From Bacillota bacterium (GTDB taxonomy: Bacteria; Bacillota; DSM-12270; Thermacetogeniales; Thermacetogeniaceae): DNA of 64,000 bases. Shown piece after piece: positions 54,198 through 63,350 of this stretch. Position 1 is the stretch's first letter; each line of letters starts with the position of its first letter. Both the position numbers and the translations under genes were made by a program. The stretch is taken from contig JABLXW010000001.1 of assembly GCA_013177945.1 (NCBI GenBank), positions 186,001-250,000 on the forward strand. Direction: 5' to 3'. The notes under the pieces are model-generated. The model saw only the letters and a list, made by a program, of their open reading frames with translations, was not told the DNA's origin and made no database searches.

Positions 54198-55754
54198 GTG
54201 ATAAGAATTAACTTTATTTCAGCCATTTTCGTAACACTTGCCATATCTGCTCTCATGCTGGGCGTACTTGCCGGATACTTGCTGAGAAAACACTTAGCAG
54301 AAGCTAAAATTTCGTTTGCAGAAGATGCGGCAAAACGAATTTTGGAGGAAGCGCAAAAGGAAGCAGAGGCTAAAAAAAGAGAGGCAATCCTTGAAGCAAA
54401 AGAAGAAATTCATCTCATGAGAAGCGAGGCCGAACGCGAAAACCGCGAGCGGCGCAACGAACTTCAGCGGCTTGAGCGGCGCTTGCTCCAAAAAGAAGAA
54501 ACTTTAGACCGGAAGCTGGAAAGCCTCGAAAAGCGAGAAGAAAGTCTGCTGAAAAAGGATCAAGAAATCAGCCAGATGAAAGCCAGCTTAGATGAGCTGC
54601 TCCAAAAACAGGCCTCTGAACTGGAGCGCATTTCCGGTTTATCAAAAGAAGAAGCAAGGGAGCTGCTCCTGAACAACATTAAAGACGAAGTTAAACATGA
54701 AGCCGCATTAATTATCAAAGAAGCAGAAACTCAGGCCCGGGAGGAAGCTGAAAAAAGAGCACGGGAAATCGTAACCCAGGCAATTCAAAAGTGTGCAGCC
54801 GATATTGTTGCAGAAACAACCGTTTCCGTTGTATCTTTACCTAATGACGAAATGAAGGGACGAATCATCGGCAGGGAAGGAAGAAATATCAGAACTTTAG
54901 AGACCCTGACAGGAGTTGACCTGATCATCGATGATACACCGGAAGCCGTGATCCTTTCGGGATTTGATCCAATTCGACGTGAAACCGCCCGTATTGCCCT
55001 GGAGAAACTCATCGCCGACGGGAGAATTCATCCGGCCCGGATTGAAGAGATGGTAGAAAAAGCGCAGAAAGAAATTGAGCAAAAAATCCGGGAAGAGGGA
55101 GAACAGGCCGCTTTTGAGGTTGGAGTGCCCAATCTCCATCCGGAGTTGATTAAACTTTTGGGCAGGTTAAAATTCAGAACGAGCTACGGTCAAAATGTTT
55201 TAAAACACTCGCTTGAGGTGGCATACCTTGCAGGAACAATGGCAGCAGAACTCCACGCAGATGTCCAACTTGCAAAACGCGCCGGACTCCTTCACGACAT
55301 CGGAAAAGCCGTTGACCATGAAATGGAGGGTCCGCATGTCACCATTGGGGCAGATTTAGCGCGTAAATACCGGGAAAGTCCGGAAGTAATCCACTGTATT
55401 TTAGCGCATCACGGGGATCAGGAACCGGAAACAATAGAAGCGGTTCTTGTTCAGGCAGCAGATGCAATTTCTGCTGCAAGACCCGGGGCGCGGAGGGAAA
55501 CTCTAGAGACCTACCTCAAGCGTCTCGAAAAACTTGAAGAAATCGCCGAATCCTTTGAAGGTGTAGAAAAATCATATGCAATTCAAGCAGGCCGGGAAAT
55601 CCGGATTATGGTAAAACCGGAACAAATCGACGATCTTCAGGCTGCACAATTAGCCCGGGAAATCGTGAAAAAGATAGAAAAGGAGTTGGAATATCCTGGG
55701 CAGATTAAAGTAGTAGTGATCAGGGAAACGAGAAACGTAGAATATGCAAAATGA
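54198..55754 (+). CDS. rny: Ribonuclease Y
   Basis: RNase Y is the membrane-anchored endonuclease that starts mRNA decay in many Gram-positives. The 518-residue protein has an N-terminal membrane helix (about residues 8-28), a long coiled coil (about 30-200, rich in Glu, Lys and Arg), a KH domain ([20 protein letters not shown], about 215), and an HD domain with the metal motif [12 protein letters not shown] (about 370). GTG 54198 is used; the AGAGGTG sequence could alternatively serve an ATT start a few codons later. It follows the terminated leader. Confidence 0.96.
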   Translation: MIRINFISAIFVTLAISALMLGVLAGYLLRKHLAEAKISFAEDAAKRILEEAQKEAEAKKREAILEAKEEIHLMRSEAERENRERRNELQRLERRLLQKEETLDRKLESLEKREESLLKKDQEISQMKASLDELLQKQASELERISGLSKEEARELLLNNIKDEVKHEAALIIKEAETQAREEAEKRAREIVTQAIQKCAADIVAETTVSVVSLPNDEMKGRIIGREGRNIRTLETLTGVDLIIDDTPEAVILSGFDPIRRETARIALEKLIADGRIHPARIEEMVEKAQKEIEQKIREEGEQAAFEVGVPNLHPELIKLLGRLKFRTSYGQNVLKHSLEVAYLAGTMAAELHADVQLAKRAGLLHDIGKAVDHEMEGPHVTIGADLARKYRESPEVIHCILAHHGDQEPETIEAVLVQAADAISAARPGARRETLETYLKRLEKLEEIAESFEGVEKSYAIQAGREIRIMVKPEQIDDLQAAQLAREIVKKIEKELEYPGQIKVVVIRETRNVEYAK

Positions 55755-55802
55755 TTCCGTATCCGGCAGTCCGCTCCGGCCCTCCAGGGCCGTTCAAGCC
55801 CA

Positions 55803-55826
55803 AAAAAGGCCAGTAATGGCCTTTTT
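55803..55826 (+). terminator. Rho-independent terminator after rny
   Basis: AAAAAGGCC (55803-55811) and GGCCTTTTT (55818-55826) form a 9-bp stem with a 6-base loop, ending in a T run. It lies about 50 bases after the rny stop. Confidence 0.9.
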
Positions 55827-55951
55827 CTCTTCAAAGGGGCAGTTAGGAAAAGGAAATTCTCAAGGAGCAGGATTTATTCAATTACTGACGAAAAAAATAA
55901 AGATGCAATTGGATGCACCTTTTAATTTTTTGCAAGGGAAGGGATTAAGTA

Positions 55952-56479
55952 ATGGCCAAAAAGCATAGCGAAAAAGATAGTAATAATAACGTATCTCATA
56001 TTGCGAACCTTCTTACCTCGATCCTGCTTTGTTATCCGGAAATCGCCACAATTAATCTTGATCCTAAAAGTCGAACTGTTAAATTTACATTCTATCTTTC
56101 GAATGGCGTAGCCAAGGCAAAACTAAAAGAATTTCACCGGCACTTAAAGGAATCCCTCCGCGCTTATTATTATTTAGAAAAACGGGAAATTGAAGTTTGT
56201 TCTCTGGTCTTTCAATCGCTAGATTTCTTTACAACCATCGAATTCCAAAGAGATGTCCAAACCCTTTCCCAAAAGGAAATAGCACTGATTATTGCATTAA
56301 TCAAAGAGGAGTTCGGTTCCCAGCTTGTAACTGAAGAAGACGATGGTTTAATGATCGATGATCTCTCGCTGCATGAAGAATTGATTGGATATATGCTGGA
56401 AAACGCCAAAAGATCCAGCTCAAATACTAAATTGATTGCTTTACGAGACGAGGGAAAGGTTTTTGTTTTCAACAAATAG
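55952..56479 (+). CDS. Hypothetical 175-residue cytoplasmic protein
   Basis: I do not recognise this protein. It has no membrane segment or signal peptide. The first half is alpha/beta (ANLLTSILLCYPEIATINLD, then strands TVKFTFYLSN) with several basic residues. The second half is helical and acidic (LSQKEIALIIALIKEEFGSQ, DDGLMIDDLSLHEELIGYML). ATG 55952 follows AAGGGAAGGG. It has its own transcript start region after the rny terminator and ends 19 bases before ymdB, so it is probably co-transcribed with ymdB, a regulator of biofilm and sporulation choices. Confidence 0.75.
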   Translation: MAKKHSEKDSNNNVSHIANLLTSILLCYPEIATINLDPKSRTVKFTFYLSNGVAKAKLKEFHRHLKESLRAYYYLEKREIEVCSLVFQSLDFFTTIEFQRDVQTLSQKEIALIIALIKEEFGSQLVTEEDDGLMIDDLSLHEELIGYMLENAKRSSSNTKLIALRDEGKVFVFNK

Positions 56480-56498
56480 CTCAGGAGGTAAAATTTCC

Positions 56499-57281
56499 TT
56501 GCGAATTTTGTTCCTTGGAGACATTGTCGGCCGGCCCGGGCGCCGCGCTGTAAGAGAAATGCTTCCGGCACTCAAAGAAAAGTACGAACCTCACCTGATC
56601 ATTGCAAATGGTGAAAATGCAGCAGGAGGCAACGGAATCACGGAGGAAGCCGCCCAGGAACTTTATGATGCCGGAATTGATATCTTAACCATGGGAAATC
56701 ATGTATGGGATCGCAAGGAAATTTACAATTTTATTGACCGCGACAAAAGAATCATCCGGCCGGCCAACTACCCCCCGGGTACGCCGGGACAGGGATTTAC
56801 AGTTGTTTCTGTCCAGGACGTAAAGGTGGGTATTGTCAATCTTTCAGGGCGCGTATTTCTTCCCCCTCTGGAGTGTCCTTTCCGCAGTATTGACCAGATC
56901 CTTCCCTTGCTTCAACAGGAAACCTCGTTGATTCTGGTTGATTTTCATGCCGAGGCCACCTCGGAAAAGGTGGCTTTCGGCTGGTATGTAAACGGACGGG
57001 TAACAGCAGTAATCGGAACCCATACCCATATTCAAACCGCTGATGAACGGATTTTGCCGGGAGGAACGGGCTATATCACCGATGTCGGGATGACGGGGCC
57101 CCGGGACTCCGTCCTCGGGGTAAAACTGGAGGCGGTGTTAAAAAAATTTCTTACACTTCAGCCCGTTCGCTTTGAGGTTGCCGGAGGAGCCCTTCAGTTA
57201 AACGCCCTTTTTCTTGAAATCGATCCCCAACGAAACACCACTCAAGCAATTGAAAGAATCCAGATTATCCAGGAAAAATAG
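56499..57281 (+). CDS. ymdB: YmdB-family 2',3'-cyclic-nucleotide metallophosphodiesterase
   Basis: YmdB is a calcineurin-type phosphodiesterase that in Bacillus affects biofilm, motility and RNA levels. The metal-binding motifs LFLGDIVGRPGRRAVRE, IIANGENAAGGNGIT, MGNHVWDRKE, DFHAEATSEK and GTHTHIQTADERIL are all present. AGGAGG (56483-56488) places the start at TTG 56499, giving 260 residues; the longer frame from 56436 overlaps the previous gene. The rny-ymdB-spoVS order matches Bacillus subtilis, with one extra gene inserted. Confidence 0.95.
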   Translation: MRILFLGDIVGRPGRRAVREMLPALKEKYEPHLIIANGENAAGGNGITEEAAQELYDAGIDILTMGNHVWDRKEIYNFIDRDKRIIRPANYPPGTPGQGFTVVSVQDVKVGIVNLSGRVFLPPLECPFRSIDQILPLLQQETSLILVDFHAEATSEKVAFGWYVNGRVTAVIGTHTHIQTADERILPGGTGYITDVGMTGPRDSVLGVKLEAVLKKFLTLQPVRFEVAGGALQLNALFLEIDPQRNTTQAIERIQIIQEK

Positions 57282-57398
57282 CCAAAATTTTATCTTGCTA
57301 AAACTCCCCGTTGATGATATGATTATTGTACTAACACTTTTTTCGGGTTTATTCAGGGGCTTATAAGTTGGGGGAAAACAACAGGGGAGGTTGAGTTC

Positions 57399-57659
57399 GT
57401 GGAAGTATTGAAGGTGTCAGCAAAGTCTAGCCCTAATTCGGTGGCCGGTGCTCTTGCCGGAGTTTTAAGAGAAAAGGGCTGTGCGGAACTTCAGGCAATC
57501 GGAGCAGGTGCCTTAAACCAGGCGGTTAAAGCGGTAGCTATTGCAAGAGGATTCGTAGCTCCCAGCGGTGTAGACCTCATTTGCATCCCTGCCTTTACAG
57601 ACATTGTCATCGACGGTGAAGAGAGAACAGCCATTAAACTGATCGTAGAGCCCAGATAA
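57399..57659 (+). CDS. spoVS: Stage V sporulation protein S
   Basis: SpoVS is a small Alba-like protein required for normal septation and coat assembly in sporulation. The 86-residue sequence is highly characteristic: MEVLKVSAKSSPNSVAGALA, GCAELQAIGAGALNQAVKA, IARGFVAPSGVDLICIPAF. GTG 57399 follows GGGGAGG. A strong hairpin terminator follows. It supports the view that the organism forms endospores, though spoVS also occurs in some non-sporulating lineages. Confidence 0.97.
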   Translation: MEVLKVSAKSSPNSVAGALAGVLREKGCAELQAIGAGALNQAVKAVAIARGFVAPSGVDLICIPAFTDIVIDGEERTAIKLIVEPR

Positions 57660-57703
57660 GCCTAGAAAAAGATCGGCCGGTTCCTTTTGCGATATTTATA
57701 AAT

Positions 57704-57740
57704 AACCTGTTCATTTTGCAAGCGAAATGAACAGGTTTTT
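57704..57740 (+). terminator. Rho-independent terminator after spoVS
   Basis: AACCTGTTCATTT (57704-57716) and AAATGAACAGGTT (57725-57737) form a perfect 13-bp stem with an 8-base loop and a T run, the strongest hairpin in the window. Confidence 0.95.
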
Positions 57741-57775
57741 ATGTTTTTTATGTGATTCTCACAAGGAGAGGTTAA

Positions 57776-58690
57776 ATGATGATCATCGACATGCACTGTG
57801 ATACAATCCTTGCAGCCTACCGCGCCCAAAAACAGATCGAAATCCAAAAATTCAAGGAAGGAAACATTCGAATTCAATTTTTTGCTTTATTTCCTGAAAG
57901 CATCTACCGCCGCTTCCGGTGTCTCCACCGCATCCTTGAGATGTTAGATTTTTTCTTAGAACAGCTTGAAAACAAGAGAACTCTGGTGGAAATTATCACC
58001 TCCCAAACAAGTCTTTCGAAATGCCTGGCAAGCGGTAAAATGGGGGTTCTCCTGGCCATCGAAGGAGGAGAAGTTCTGGAAGGAAACCTGCGAATTTTAC
58101 GGGTTCTCCACCGGCTGGGAATCAGAAGTCTGGGCCTGACCTGGAACGAGCGAAACGAACTCGCAGATGGGATTACAGAAGACCGAACAGGGGGAGGGCT
58201 TACAAATTTCGGAGTTCAAGTCATTAAAGAGATGAACAGACTTGGCATGGTTATCGATGTTTCTCACCTTGCGGAAAGGGGCTTCTGGGATGCACTCGAA
58301 TTGAGCACCAGTCCTGTAATTGCTTCTCACTCAAACAGCCGTGCAATCTGGAACCATCCCCGCAACCTTTCAGACGAACAAATTAAGGGGCTGGCTCAAA
58401 AAGGAGGGGTTATCGGATTGAACTTTGTCCCCGACTTTCTGGGCCCTCCGGGGGCGGGGCTGAATGATTTATTGAATCACATCGATCATATCTGCGCACT
58501 TGTCGGTGATGAATATCTGGGTTTTGGTTCCGACCTCGATGGAACGGATTCTCTGATTCCCGAAATAACAGATGTCACTCACTTTCCCAGAATCATTGAG
58601 GCCCTCCAGAAACGAGGTTATTCCGATACTTCTATTCAAAAAATATGTGGAGAAAACTGCCTCCGGATACTTAAAGAAGTTTTAAAATAA
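57776..58690 (+). CDS. Membrane dipeptidase family protein (M19 renal dipeptidase-like)
   Basis: The 304-residue protein is an M19 metallopeptidase. Visible metal-site motifs are IDMHCDTILAAYRA at the N-terminus (HxD), the glutamate in LLAIEGGEVLEG (about residue 95), GMVIDVSHLAERGFWDAL, VIASHSNSRAIWNH and GFGSDLDGTDSL. Members hydrolyse dipeptides or similar small amide substrates; the real substrate is unknown. No signal peptide is seen, so it is cytoplasmic. ATG 57776 follows AAGGAGAGG. It lies between the spoVS terminator and the PHP gene. Confidence 0.92.
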   Translation: MMIIDMHCDTILAAYRAQKQIEIQKFKEGNIRIQFFALFPESIYRRFRCLHRILEMLDFFLEQLENKRTLVEIITSQTSLSKCLASGKMGVLLAIEGGEVLEGNLRILRVLHRLGIRSLGLTWNERNELADGITEDRTGGGLTNFGVQVIKEMNRLGMVIDVSHLAERGFWDALELSTSPVIASHSNSRAIWNHPRNLSDEQIKGLAQKGGVIGLNFVPDFLGPPGAGLNDLLNHIDHICALVGDEYLGFGSDLDGTDSLIPEITDVTHFPRIIEALQKRGYSDTSIQKICGENCLRILKEVLK

Positions 58691-58704
58691 GAAGGGGAGC
58701 TAAC

Positions 58705-59526
58705 TTGTCTGCCGACCTTCATGTACACAGTACAGCTTCAGATGGAACCCTGACGCCAGAAGAAATTGTGAACCAGGCCGTCCAATCCGGGCTTTCGGCA
58801 ATAAGCTTAACGGATCATGATACGGTTGACGGAATCTATTCTGCTCTTCGCACCGCAACCGGGAAGGACTTAGAACTGGTTCCCGGCATTGAACTCAATA
58901 CCGATTGGGAAGGAATTGAAGTCCACATTTTAGGCTATTATATAGAGTTTCAAGCAGGCTGGTTTCAACAGGCGCTGAATGACCTTCGGAATGCCCGGGA
59001 AGAAAGAGCAGCAGCAATGATTGGGAAACTGAAAAAAATAGGAATAAGTCTGTCGCCCGCCCGGGTCAAGGAAATTGCCGGTCCGGCTCCAATAGGGAGG
59101 CCCCACATCGCCCAGGCTCTGATCGAAGCGGGCTATGTTTCCTCTGTTGAAGAAGCCTTCCAATGCTATCTCGGCCAGGGGAAACCCGCATACGTAGCGC
59201 GCCACAGGCTGAGCCCCTTTCAGGCAATCGCATTAATTCGCAAGGGCGGGGGGATCCCCGTGCTGGCGCATCCCGGTTTAATGGATCGAGACGAACTGAT
59301 ACCGGAGTTCATCAAAGCGGGCCTGCTGGGAATCGAAGTATATTATCCACGCCACACACCAGAGATGATTGCAAGATACGTCTGGATTTGCCAAAAAAGT
59401 GGACTGATAATGACAGGGGGGTCCGATTCCCATGGACCCGGTCTGGATTACCCCCCGCTGGGCACAATAACGGTGCCGGATCAAACGGTAGCCGACCTCA
59501 AGCTGCTGCACCAATTATTGCATTAA
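58705..59526 (+). CDS. PHP-domain phosphoesterase (TrpH/RNase AM-like)
   Basis: The 273-residue protein has a PHP metal site: ADLHVHSTASDGTLTPEEIV (HxH), ISLTDHDTVDGI, VPGIELNTDWEGIEVHILGY, VLAHPG and TGGSDSHGPGLD. This pattern is that of the YciV/TrpH group, which includes 3',5'-nucleotide bisphosphate phosphatases and the 5'-exonuclease RNase AM. The substrate is inferred only from the family. TTG 58705 follows GAAGGGGAGC, 14 bases after the dipeptidase gene. Confidence 0.9.
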   Translation: MSADLHVHSTASDGTLTPEEIVNQAVQSGLSAISLTDHDTVDGIYSALRTATGKDLELVPGIELNTDWEGIEVHILGYYIEFQAGWFQQALNDLRNAREERAAAMIGKLKKIGISLSPARVKEIAGPAPIGRPHIAQALIEAGYVSSVEEAFQCYLGQGKPAYVARHRLSPFQAIALIRKGGGIPVLAHPGLMDRDELIPEFIKAGLLGIEVYYPRHTPEMIARYVWICQKSGLIMTGGSDSHGPGLDYPPLGTITVPDQTVADLKLLHQLLH

Positions 59527-59607
59527 AATTCGCCAGGCGCGGAAGGAATATAAACTTCGGCAACGAAAAATAGTGTAAACGTATTCAGAAAATCTGGGGG
59601 AATTAAA

Positions 59608-60279
59608 ATGAAAAACCAGCAGCCGACGAAATTCGGGATGATGTGGGGAATGATCTTCTTTTTAAGCTTGAGCTTCCCGCAAATTTCGGAGGCCGGCACT
59701 TATCTTGTAAAAAGAGGGGACTGCCTTTGGAAAATCGCAAGAATGCACAGAACCTCCGTACAGGAGCTCCAAAAACTGAATAAAATAAAGGGAACCCTGA
59801 TCCACCCTGGCCAGATCTTAAAAGTTCCCGATCCTCTAAATCACCAGAAAACGAACCAAACTGCTGCCGAAAGGATCAACCCCATTTCGAGACAACAATC
59901 TCATCCGGCCCGAAAGGAGGATTCAGATGTAATCACAACAGCAAGGCGTTTCATAGGAATTCCCTACCGGTACGGAGGAGCCTGCCCCGAAACTGGATTC
60001 GACTGCTCCGGATTTGTTCAATATGTTTTCTCACTGCACGGCATCAAACTTCCCCGAACAGCAAGCAGCCAGGCTGCTACCGGAATCCAGGTAGCGGATT
60101 TAGCTCCGGGGGATCTTGTCTTTTTTTCTACCGAAAAAACCGGATTGATCGATCACGTGGGAATTTACATGGGAAACAATGCCTTTATTCACGCGAGCCG
60201 AAGTAAGGGAATAACCATCACACCACTCCAGGATACATGGTATGGGCCGCGCTATGCCTTCGCCCGCCGCCTTCTTTAA
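59608..60279 (+). CDS. Secreted LysM-NlpC/P60 peptidoglycan endopeptidase
   Basis: The 223-residue protein has an N-terminal signal or anchor segment (about residues 11-28). One LysM repeat follows (about 31-75, GTYLVKRGDCLWKIARMHRT, IHPGQILKVPDP), then a linker and a C-terminal NlpC/P60 domain (about 108-223). Its catalytic cysteine is in ETGFDCSGFVQYVFSLHGI, with histidines in DHVGIYMGNNAFIHASRSKG. It cleaves stem peptides in the cell wall or spore cortex. ATG 59608 follows CTGGGGG. Confidence 0.94.
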   Translation: MKNQQPTKFGMMWGMIFFLSLSFPQISEAGTYLVKRGDCLWKIARMHRTSVQELQKLNKIKGTLIHPGQILKVPDPLNHQKTNQTAAERINPISRQQSHPARKEDSDVITTARRFIGIPYRYGGACPETGFDCSGFVQYVFSLHGIKLPRTASSQAATGIQVADLAPGDLVFFSTEKTGLIDHVGIYMGNNAFIHASRSKGITITPLQDTWYGPRYAFARRLL

Positions 60280-60306
60280 AAAAGCACAGGGAGGGAAAAG
60301 AAACTC

Positions 60307-61233
60307 GTGAAGTTTGCAAAAGTAACAATTGACCAGGTCCGGTCTGGCTTCGAACGGGCAGGCTACATCGCAGAGGAAGAGATCATTGTTCCGGTTTATC
60401 TCGCCCTCTGTCTGGAAAAACCACTCCTGATCACGGGGGCCCCGGGGGTTGGGAAAACCGAAATCGCGAAGGTGCTGGCGCAGGCCTTCGAAACAGATTT
60501 AATCCGCCTCCAGTGCTACGAAGGGCTTGATGAAAACAAAGCACTGTACGAATGGAACTACCAGCGCCAGCTGATCAAAATCCAGCTCATCAAGGAGAGC
60601 ACCTCCGATGAACTGATCGAGCGGAATCTTTTTTCGCGCGAATATCTGCTGGAAAGGCCCCTTCTCAAGGCAATCCAGGCTTCCAAAAAGACCGTTTTAC
60701 TGATTGACGAAATTGACAAAACAGATGAAGAGTTTGAAGCCTTTCTTTTTGAGGTGCTTTCGGATTTTCAGGTCTCGATCCCTGAGTTGGGAACCCTTGT
60801 GGCCCGCCACATCCCGATTGTAGTGCTGACAAACAACGGGGAGCGGGAGCTTTCTGACGGCTTAAAGAGACGCTGCGTTTTCCTGTTTATTGACTTTCCC
60901 AGCATTGAAAAGGAGATCAAAATCATCAAGGTGAAGGTCCCCGAGGCAGGGGAAAGGCTGGCGGAAGAGATCGCTCTGGCGGTTCACCACTTGCGCCATC
61001 AGATAGATCTGAAAAAGAAACCGTCTATTTCGGAAACCCTTGATCTCGCCCGGGCGCTCGTGCTTTTCGGAGCCCAGAGGCTTGAAGCCGATCACGTGAA
61101 ACAAACCATCAACCTTTTGCTCAAAGATAAAGAGGATATCGACCTCTTTAATCAACAGGTGGGGCCCGGAGGGCTTGTCGAAATCGTCCGGAATCAACTC
61201 TGCAAGCGTTCGGAAAGAAGGGCTTTCGCTTGA
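60307..61233 (+). CDS. MoxR/CoxD-type AAA+ ATPase
   Basis: The 308-residue protein has Walker A in LLITGAPGVGKTEIAKVLAQ (about residue 40), a long insert (ALYEWNYQRQLIKIQLIKE) typical of CoxD-like ATPases, Walker B in VLLIDEIDKTDEEFEA, sensor-1 VVLTNNGERELSDGL and arginine finger LKRRC. MoxR proteins are chaperone-like ATPases that work with VWA proteins, often to insert metal cofactors or assemble complexes. GTG 60307 follows GGGAGGG. The next gene, a CoxE-like VWA protein, overlaps it by 4 bases. No CO dehydrogenase or other client gene is in view. Confidence 0.9.
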   Translation: MKFAKVTIDQVRSGFERAGYIAEEEIIVPVYLALCLEKPLLITGAPGVGKTEIAKVLAQAFETDLIRLQCYEGLDENKALYEWNYQRQLIKIQLIKESTSDELIERNLFSREYLLERPLLKAIQASKKTVLLIDEIDKTDEEFEAFLFEVLSDFQVSIPELGTLVARHIPIVVLTNNGERELSDGLKRRCVFLFIDFPSIEKEIKIIKVKVPEAGERLAEEIALAVHHLRHQIDLKKKPSISETLDLARALVLFGAQRLEADHVKQTINLLLKDKEDIDLFNQQVGPGGLVEIVRNQLCKRSERRAFA

Positions 61234-62558
61234 AAAACTACCTGGAAAACAACCTTGCCCGCTTCGTTCACATCCTGCGGCACCTGGGAATAAAAGTAAG
61301 CACGGGAGAAACCATCACCGCCCTGAGGGCGCTGATGCTCGTCGATCTTCTGAACAGGGCCCATGTAAAGGCAGCCTTACGAGCGACCCTGATTAAAAAC
61401 CACGACGAACAGGCGATCTTCGATCAAGCCTTCGAGAGTTTTTTTACGATCCCGGAAGTCAGGCAACGGCAGCGGGAGGAGTGGGAGGAAAGAAAAATAG
61501 AGGAGGCGCGCCTGATCGAGGAGGCGGAAAAAGACCTTGCTTACCAGGGGGAAAAGCTCGACCTTACCGAAGAAGAAAAGCTCCTCTACGCCCAGCTACC
61601 TGAAGAGGAAAAGAGAAAGATCAGGGAGTTCCTGGAGGCAAGCTATCTTCCCGAGGACCGGTACAGCAGGTTCAAACCGATGCTCGAGTATCAGATCCGA
61701 GGCTCCTTGCGCTACTGGAAACAAAGGCTGGCCGAAGAGGATGAACTTCCGCCTCTCCCGAATGACGAAGTAGACGACGAGGTCCTGGCCTCGATTTTAC
61801 ACGAATTAGGGGAAGATGACAGCAACCTTCTCTACGAAGATATGAAGCGCATCGGGGAGCGGGATCTGCCCAAAGTCACGAACATCCTCAAAAAGCTTTC
61901 CAGGAAGCTGGCCACAAAAATTTCACGGCGTTACCGGATGAGCAAAAAAGCCGTAATGATCGATCTCCGGCGGAGCATCAAGTCCAACGTCCGCTACGGA
62001 GGAATCATCTTTAAACTCAAATACAAACAGAAGCGCATCCAGAAGCCGCAAATCCTGCTCATCTGCGACGTCTCCGGCTCGATGGCCCGCTACGCCGCTT
62101 TTGTGATCCAGTTCATCTACGGGCTGAGCATGGTAATGAAACACATTGAAAGCTTCATTTTTGCGGAGGAGCTGGAGTACGTAACACCCTTCTTTAAAAA
62201 GTTCCGCCCTTTTGAAGAGACGATGGTGGAACTGATCGGAAAGAGCCGCATCTGGGGGAAGGGGACCAATCTGGGGGCTTCCTTGAACACACTCCGAACC
62301 CAGTACCCCCTCCTGCTGACCTCCCATACCATCGCGATTATCGTAAGTGACACCAAAACCCTGGAGCTGGAACGGGCGGAAAAGGAACTTTTTAGAGTTA
62401 AGCAGGCGGTGAAGGACATACTTTGGCTCAACACCCTCCCTCAGGACGAGTGGAAAGACCTCCGCTCTGTTGCAGCCTTTCAGCGATACTCCCGGATGCA
62501 TGAATGTTATACCCTGGCCCACCTCGAAAAAGTGATCAGGAAACAGTTTCTTTATTAA
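61230..62558 (+). CDS. CoxE-like VWA-domain protein
   Basis: The 442-residue protein has an N-terminal helical, strongly acidic region (about residues 75-150, EEREEWEERK-type runs of Glu and Lys). The C-terminal von Willebrand factor A domain follows, with the MIDAS motif ILLICDVSGSMARYAAFV (about residue 277), the GKGTNLGASLNTLRT and IIVSDTKTLE segments. It pairs with the preceding MoxR ATPase (TTGA overlap), the standard CoxD-CoxE arrangement. The partner enzyme is unknown. Confidence 0.88.
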   Translation: MKNYLENNLARFVHILRHLGIKVSTGETITALRALMLVDLLNRAHVKAALRATLIKNHDEQAIFDQAFESFFTIPEVRQRQREEWEERKIEEARLIEEAEKDLAYQGEKLDLTEEEKLLYAQLPEEEKRKIREFLEASYLPEDRYSRFKPMLEYQIRGSLRYWKQRLAEEDELPPLPNDEVDDEVLASILHELGEDDSNLLYEDMKRIGERDLPKVTNILKKLSRKLATKISRRYRMSKKAVMIDLRRSIKSNVRYGGIIFKLKYKQKRIQKPQILLICDVSGSMARYAAFVIQFIYGLSMVMKHIESFIFAEELEYVTPFFKKFRPFEETMVELIGKSRIWGKGTNLGASLNTLRTQYPLLLTSHTIAIIVSDTKTLELERAEKELFRVKQAVKDILWLNTLPQDEWKDLRSVAAFQRYSRMHECYTLAHLEKVIRKQFLY

Positions 62559-62581
62559 CTCTGCTAAGGTGGGATCGGCAG

Positions 62582-63322
62582 TTGGAGTACGAAAGGCTGG
62601 CTGTTTTCTACGATCACCTCATGCAGGGAATCGACTACGAAGCCTGGGTAAGCTATGTAGAAAAGATTATTGCGAAGCTTAAAGGGGAAGTATGCTCGGT
62701 TGTTGATCTGGCCTGCGGCACGGGAAACTCGACTTTTCCCTGGGCAAGACGGGGTTACCGTACCTTTGGTGTTGATTTGTCCGAAGCCATGCTGAAACAG
62801 GCGCTCCAGAAGGCCAGAACCCAAGGGTTAAAAATAGTTTTTCTCCGGCAGGATATCCGTAATTTTAAACTTGAAGAACCGGTCGATCTGGCCGTCTGTT
62901 TCCAGGATGGCCTGAACTATATCCTGGAGCCTGAAGGGTTGCGGCGAGCTTTTCAAGCCGTATACAATAACCTCAGAGGGAAAGGATATTTTATTTTTGA
63001 TCTCAATTACCTCCCCCAAATCGTTCCTAAAAATGAGCAGATCTCCGTAGCAGAGGAGGAGCTCTTCACCCTTATCTGGCGCACGAACTTCTCTGAAAAA
63101 GAAAGATTATGGGAGGCAGAAGTAACCGGATTCGTCAAAACCAGAGAAAATTATTACGAAAAATTTCATGAAAAACACCGGGAGAGGATCTACGAACCAT
63201 CCGAAGTTTGGGCCCACCTCACCGAACTAGGTTTTACGATCCAGGGAACGTATCAGGCCTTTACTTTTGACCCGCCCCATGCCCAGACACCAAGAATCGT
63301 TTATGTCGGGCAAAAAATTTAG
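62582..63322 (+). CDS. Class I SAM-dependent methyltransferase
   Basis: The 246-residue protein begins LEYERLAVFYDHLMQGIDYE, typical of this methyltransferase group. It has the SAM-binding motif I, VVDLACGTGNSTFPWARRGY (about residue 42), followed by GVDLSEAMLKQALQKA and the motif FLRQDIRNF. AAGGTGGGA (62566-62574) points to the start TTG 62582; the frame from 62504 lies inside the previous gene. The methyl acceptor cannot be named. It lies between the CoxE-like gene and cobU. Confidence 0.85.
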   Translation: MEYERLAVFYDHLMQGIDYEAWVSYVEKIIAKLKGEVCSVVDLACGTGNSTFPWARRGYRTFGVDLSEAMLKQALQKARTQGLKIVFLRQDIRNFKLEEPVDLAVCFQDGLNYILEPEGLRRAFQAVYNNLRGKGYFIFDLNYLPQIVPKNEQISVAEEELFTLIWRTNFSEKERLWEAEVTGFVKTRENYYEKFHEKHRERIYEPSEVWAHLTELGFTIQGTYQAFTFDPPHAQTPRIVYVGQKI

Positions 63323-63350
63323 AAAATTTAACTGGAGGTCAACTTCGAGC

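Noticed and set aside
55744-55968. 74-residue frame after rny
   Set aside because: It runs straight through a strong terminator hairpin and overlaps the next gene's start.
57282-57398. SigH-type promoter of spoVS
   Set aside because: SpoVS is SigH-dependent in Bacillus, but I could not find a convincing match in this spacer.
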